From Rhizobium sp. Q54 (lineage in GTDB: Bacteria > Pseudomonadota > Alphaproteobacteria > Rhizobiales > Xanthobacteraceae), in assembly GCA_945907045.1 (NCBI GenBank), contig CAMDSH010000011.1, positions 18,514 through 82,513 on the forward strand: a DNA stretch of 64,000 nt. The letters run 5' to 3'. Shown piece after piece: positions 62,562 through 64,000 of this stretch. Positions within the stretch are counted from its first letter, which is position 1. Each line of letters opens with the position of its first letter. Under the pieces are notes generated by a model that saw only the letters and a list, made by a program, of their open reading frames with translations, was not told the origin of the DNA and did no database searches. The position numbers and the translations under genes are program-made.

Positions 62562-62912
62562 ATGCGTTTGATCTGCACGATGGCGGCACTGGCCATGAGC
62601 GCCACTGCCGCCTTCGCCGCCGACCCTGTCGGCCAGTACACCGTCGAGGGCAAGAATCCCGGCGGCGGTTCGGCTTACACCGGCACCGTCAGCGTCGAGC
62701 AGACCGGCGAGACCTACCGCGTCGTCTGGGTCGTCGGCGGCACGCGCTACATCGGCACCGGCATCGGCAACAAGGACTTCATCTCGGTGTCCTATACCTC
62801 CGGCAACTCCACCGGCCTCGCGCTATACGGCGCGGACGGCGGCAACTGGGCCGGCATCTGGACCTACGCCAACGGCCGCGAGGTCGGCGCCGAGCGCTGG
62901 AAGCGGCAGTAG
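62562..62912 (+). CDS. Small exported conserved protein
   Basis: 116 residues with a signal peptide (MRLICTMAALAMSATAAFAAD) and a beta-rich body: YTVEGKNPGGGSAYTGTVSVEQ, GETYRVVWVVGGTRYIGTGIG and LALYGADGGNWAGIWTYANG. Families of this size occur in Bradyrhizobium; function unknown. It precedes the sigma-factor gene by 30 bases, so it may share transcription or be a target of that sigma factor. Confidence 0.78.
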   Translation: MRLICTMAALAMSATAAFAADPVGQYTVEGKNPGGGSAYTGTVSVEQTGETYRVVWVVGGTRYIGTGIGNKDFISVSYTSGNSTGLALYGADGGNWAGIWTYANGREVGAERWKRQ

Positions 62913-62942
62913 TAAACCTACAGTGAGGCTCTCGCTTATCTG

Positions 62943-63500
62943 ATGGACCTCGAAGCCAACCGCAGCCTGCTCGCCGCCGCGATCGTGCGTCTCGCGGCCG
63001 GCGACCGCGCGGCCCTGCAAACAACCTATCGCCTCACCTCGGCGAAGCTTTTTGGCGTCTGCCTTCGTATCTTGGGGGACAGAGCCGAGGCCGAAGACGT
63101 GTTGCAGGAGATTTATCTTAACGTCTGGAACAAGGCCGGGGCGTTCGATCCGGGACGCGCCAGCCCCATGACCTGGCTGATAGCGATCGCGCGCAACAAG
63201 TCGATCGACCGGCTGCGCGCGGGACGTCAGAACCGCCGCATGGACTCGATCGACGAGGCGGTCGAAATCGCCGACAGCGCGCCGCGCGCCGACGCAGCGC
63301 TTGAGAGCAGCGAATCCGTCAGCCGGCTGCACGCCTGCCTCGCCGGACTTGAGGCGCGCGAACAGGCGGCGCTGCGCGGCGCGTTTTTCGACGGCAGCAC
63401 CTATGAGAATTTGGCGCAGCGGATGAGCGTCCCGCTGGGCACGATGAAGAGCTGGATCAGACGCGCAATGGTGAAGCTGAAAGCCTGTTTGGAACAATGA
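62943..63500 (+). CDS. sigK: ECF sigma factor, SigK-like
   Basis: 185 residues. Region 2 is LFGVCLRILGDRAEAEDVLQEIYLNVWNKA, region 4 the HTH TYENLAQRMSVPLGTMKSWIRRAMVKLK (each quoted from several sub-motifs of the group, e.g. DRAEAEDVLQEIYLNVW and LAQRMSVPLGTMKSWIRR). The stop codon overlaps the following anti-sigma start as ATGA, the usual translation coupling of such pairs. Signal and regulon are unknown. Confidence 0.92.
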   Translation: MDLEANRSLLAAAIVRLAAGDRAALQTTYRLTSAKLFGVCLRILGDRAEAEDVLQEIYLNVWNKAGAFDPGRASPMTWLIAIARNKSIDRLRAGRQNRRMDSIDEAVEIADSAPRADAALESSESVSRLHACLAGLEAREQAALRGAFFDGSTYENLAQRMSVPLGTMKSWIRRAMVKLKACLEQ

Positions 63501-64000
63501 GCGAGAGCACCGGCCATAGCGAAGCGCCCAGCGACGATCTGCTCGCCGCCGAGTATGTGCTCGGCGTGCTGGCGCGCGCTGAGCGGAGCGATGTCGAGCG
63601 CCGTTTGGCGCGCGAACCCAGCTTCGCGCTTCTTGTCGCGGCGTGGGAGGAGCGGCTATCGCCCTGGGCCGCGGAAATCGCCGAGGCCGCGCCGCCGCCT
63701 TCCGTTTGGGAGCGCATCGTAAAAAGCCTGCCCGCCATGCCGCAAACTGGCCAGGCCGATTGGTGGAACGCGCTGCCGTTCTGGCGCGGTCTTGCAGCGG
63801 GCGCCGGCGCGCTCGCCGTGGCAAGCTTGACGGTATTGTTCTTTGTCGTCTCCAGCCCGGCGCCGCGCCAGCTCATTGCAGCGCTCGATGGCGGCGGACA
63901 TCATCACTTCATCGCAACGGTCGACACGCAACGCGCGCAGGTGCTGGTCGCGCCCGCGGCTTACGCGGATACCCCCGGCCGCGTCGCGGAACTTTGGCTG
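63497..64000 (+). CDS. Anti-sigma factor, RskA type (3' end outside the window)
   Basis: The frame from ATG 63497 runs open to the last base (168 codons), so the gene continues beyond the window. The start MSESTGHSEAPSDDLLAAEY and VLGVLARAERSDVERRLARE is the zinc-less anti-sigma N-terminus; LVAAWEERLSPWAAEI follows. A membrane helix lies at about residues 96-118 (GLAAGAGALAVASLTVLFFV) and the periplasmic RskA domain then begins (QLIAALDGGGHHHFIATVDT; VAPAAYADTPGRVAELWL). It should hold SigK at the membrane until a signal triggers its proteolysis. Confidence 0.9.
   Translation, partial: MSESTGHSEAPSDDLLAAEYVLGVLARAERSDVERRLAREPSFALLVAAWEERLSPWAAEIAEAAPPPSVWERIVKSLPAMPQTGQADWWNALPFWRGLAAGAGALAVASLTVLFFVVSSPAPRQLIAALDGGGHHHFIATVDTQRAQVLVAPAAYADTPGRVAELWL

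Overview
This is a high-GC chromosomal segment from an alphaproteobacterium of the order Hyphomicrobiales (Rhizobiales), most like the Bradyrhizobium/Rhodopseudomonas branch or its neighbours. The evidence is a fused cytochrome b/c1 gene (fbcH) behind the Rieske gene, a SciP (DUF1153) regulator next to flagellar genes with CtrA-like sites, a FlbD-type sigma-54 activator, an MbfA ferritin-like/VIT1 iron exporter behind an Irr-type iron control element, and several palindromic intergenic repeat families typical of this group. I see no prophage, integrase, complete insertion sequence or CRISPR array. The window opens inside smc and closes inside an anti-sigma factor gene.

Layout. 1-5.7 kb: smc (3' part), a small Cys-rich protein, an orphan terminator, then lemA with an M48 protease. 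5.7-10.7 kb (minus strand): petA-fbcH (bc1 complex), then mtnP, an FkbM methyltransferase and apt. mtnP releases adenine and apt recycles it. 10.9-16.7 kb: trmL-hemF, a TauE/SafE permease, a DM13 lipid-anchored-like protein, and a tightly coupled DUF1285-NUDIX-DUF6111-cca operon. 16.8-23.7 kb: a four-gene MoxR/DUF58/DUF4159/membrane-protein operon of the kind linked to envelope integrity in rhizobia. 23.7-24.1 kb: a DUF559 endonuclease-like gene enclosed by inverted copies of a repeat that recurs without a gene elsewhere in the window. 24.1-34.2 kb: a GNAT protein, a glutathionyl-hydroquinone reductase, a NUDIX hydrolase, mbfA with a metallophosphoesterase, a NitT/TauT-type ABC transporter, a small glycine-zipper protein, msrB-msrA and a hydroxypyruvate isomerase-like gene.

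34.3-43.8 kb is a catabolic region: isopropylmalate/tartrate-type dehydrogenase, an alpha/beta hydrolase with an altered nucleophile elbow, a gentisate 1,2-dioxygenase-like bicupin, an SDR, a SnoaL-like protein, an old yellow enzyme, an FMN reductase, a Bug-type binding protein, an FAA hydrolase and a polysaccharide-deacetylase-family protein. 43.9-47.1 kb: egtB-egtD of ergothioneine synthesis followed directly by an unassigned protein that resembles an ATP-grasp enzyme. 47.4-49.9 kb: tRNA-Met with its own promoter and terminator, a periplasmic protein, a PmtA-like methyltransferase and mnmA.

50.1-60.8 kb holds flagellar genes: fliK-flgD behind a good sigma-54 promoter, a MASE1 hybrid histidine kinase, sciP, then fliF-fliG-fliH-fliN-flbD behind a CtrA-like site. 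The layout fits the hierarchy in which CtrA turns on the basal-body genes and FlbD, FlbD with sigma-54 turns on hook genes, and SciP restrains CtrA. 61-64 kb: a second Bug-type binding protein, a DUF805 membrane protein, a small exported protein, and an ECF sigma factor with its RskA-type anti-sigma factor.
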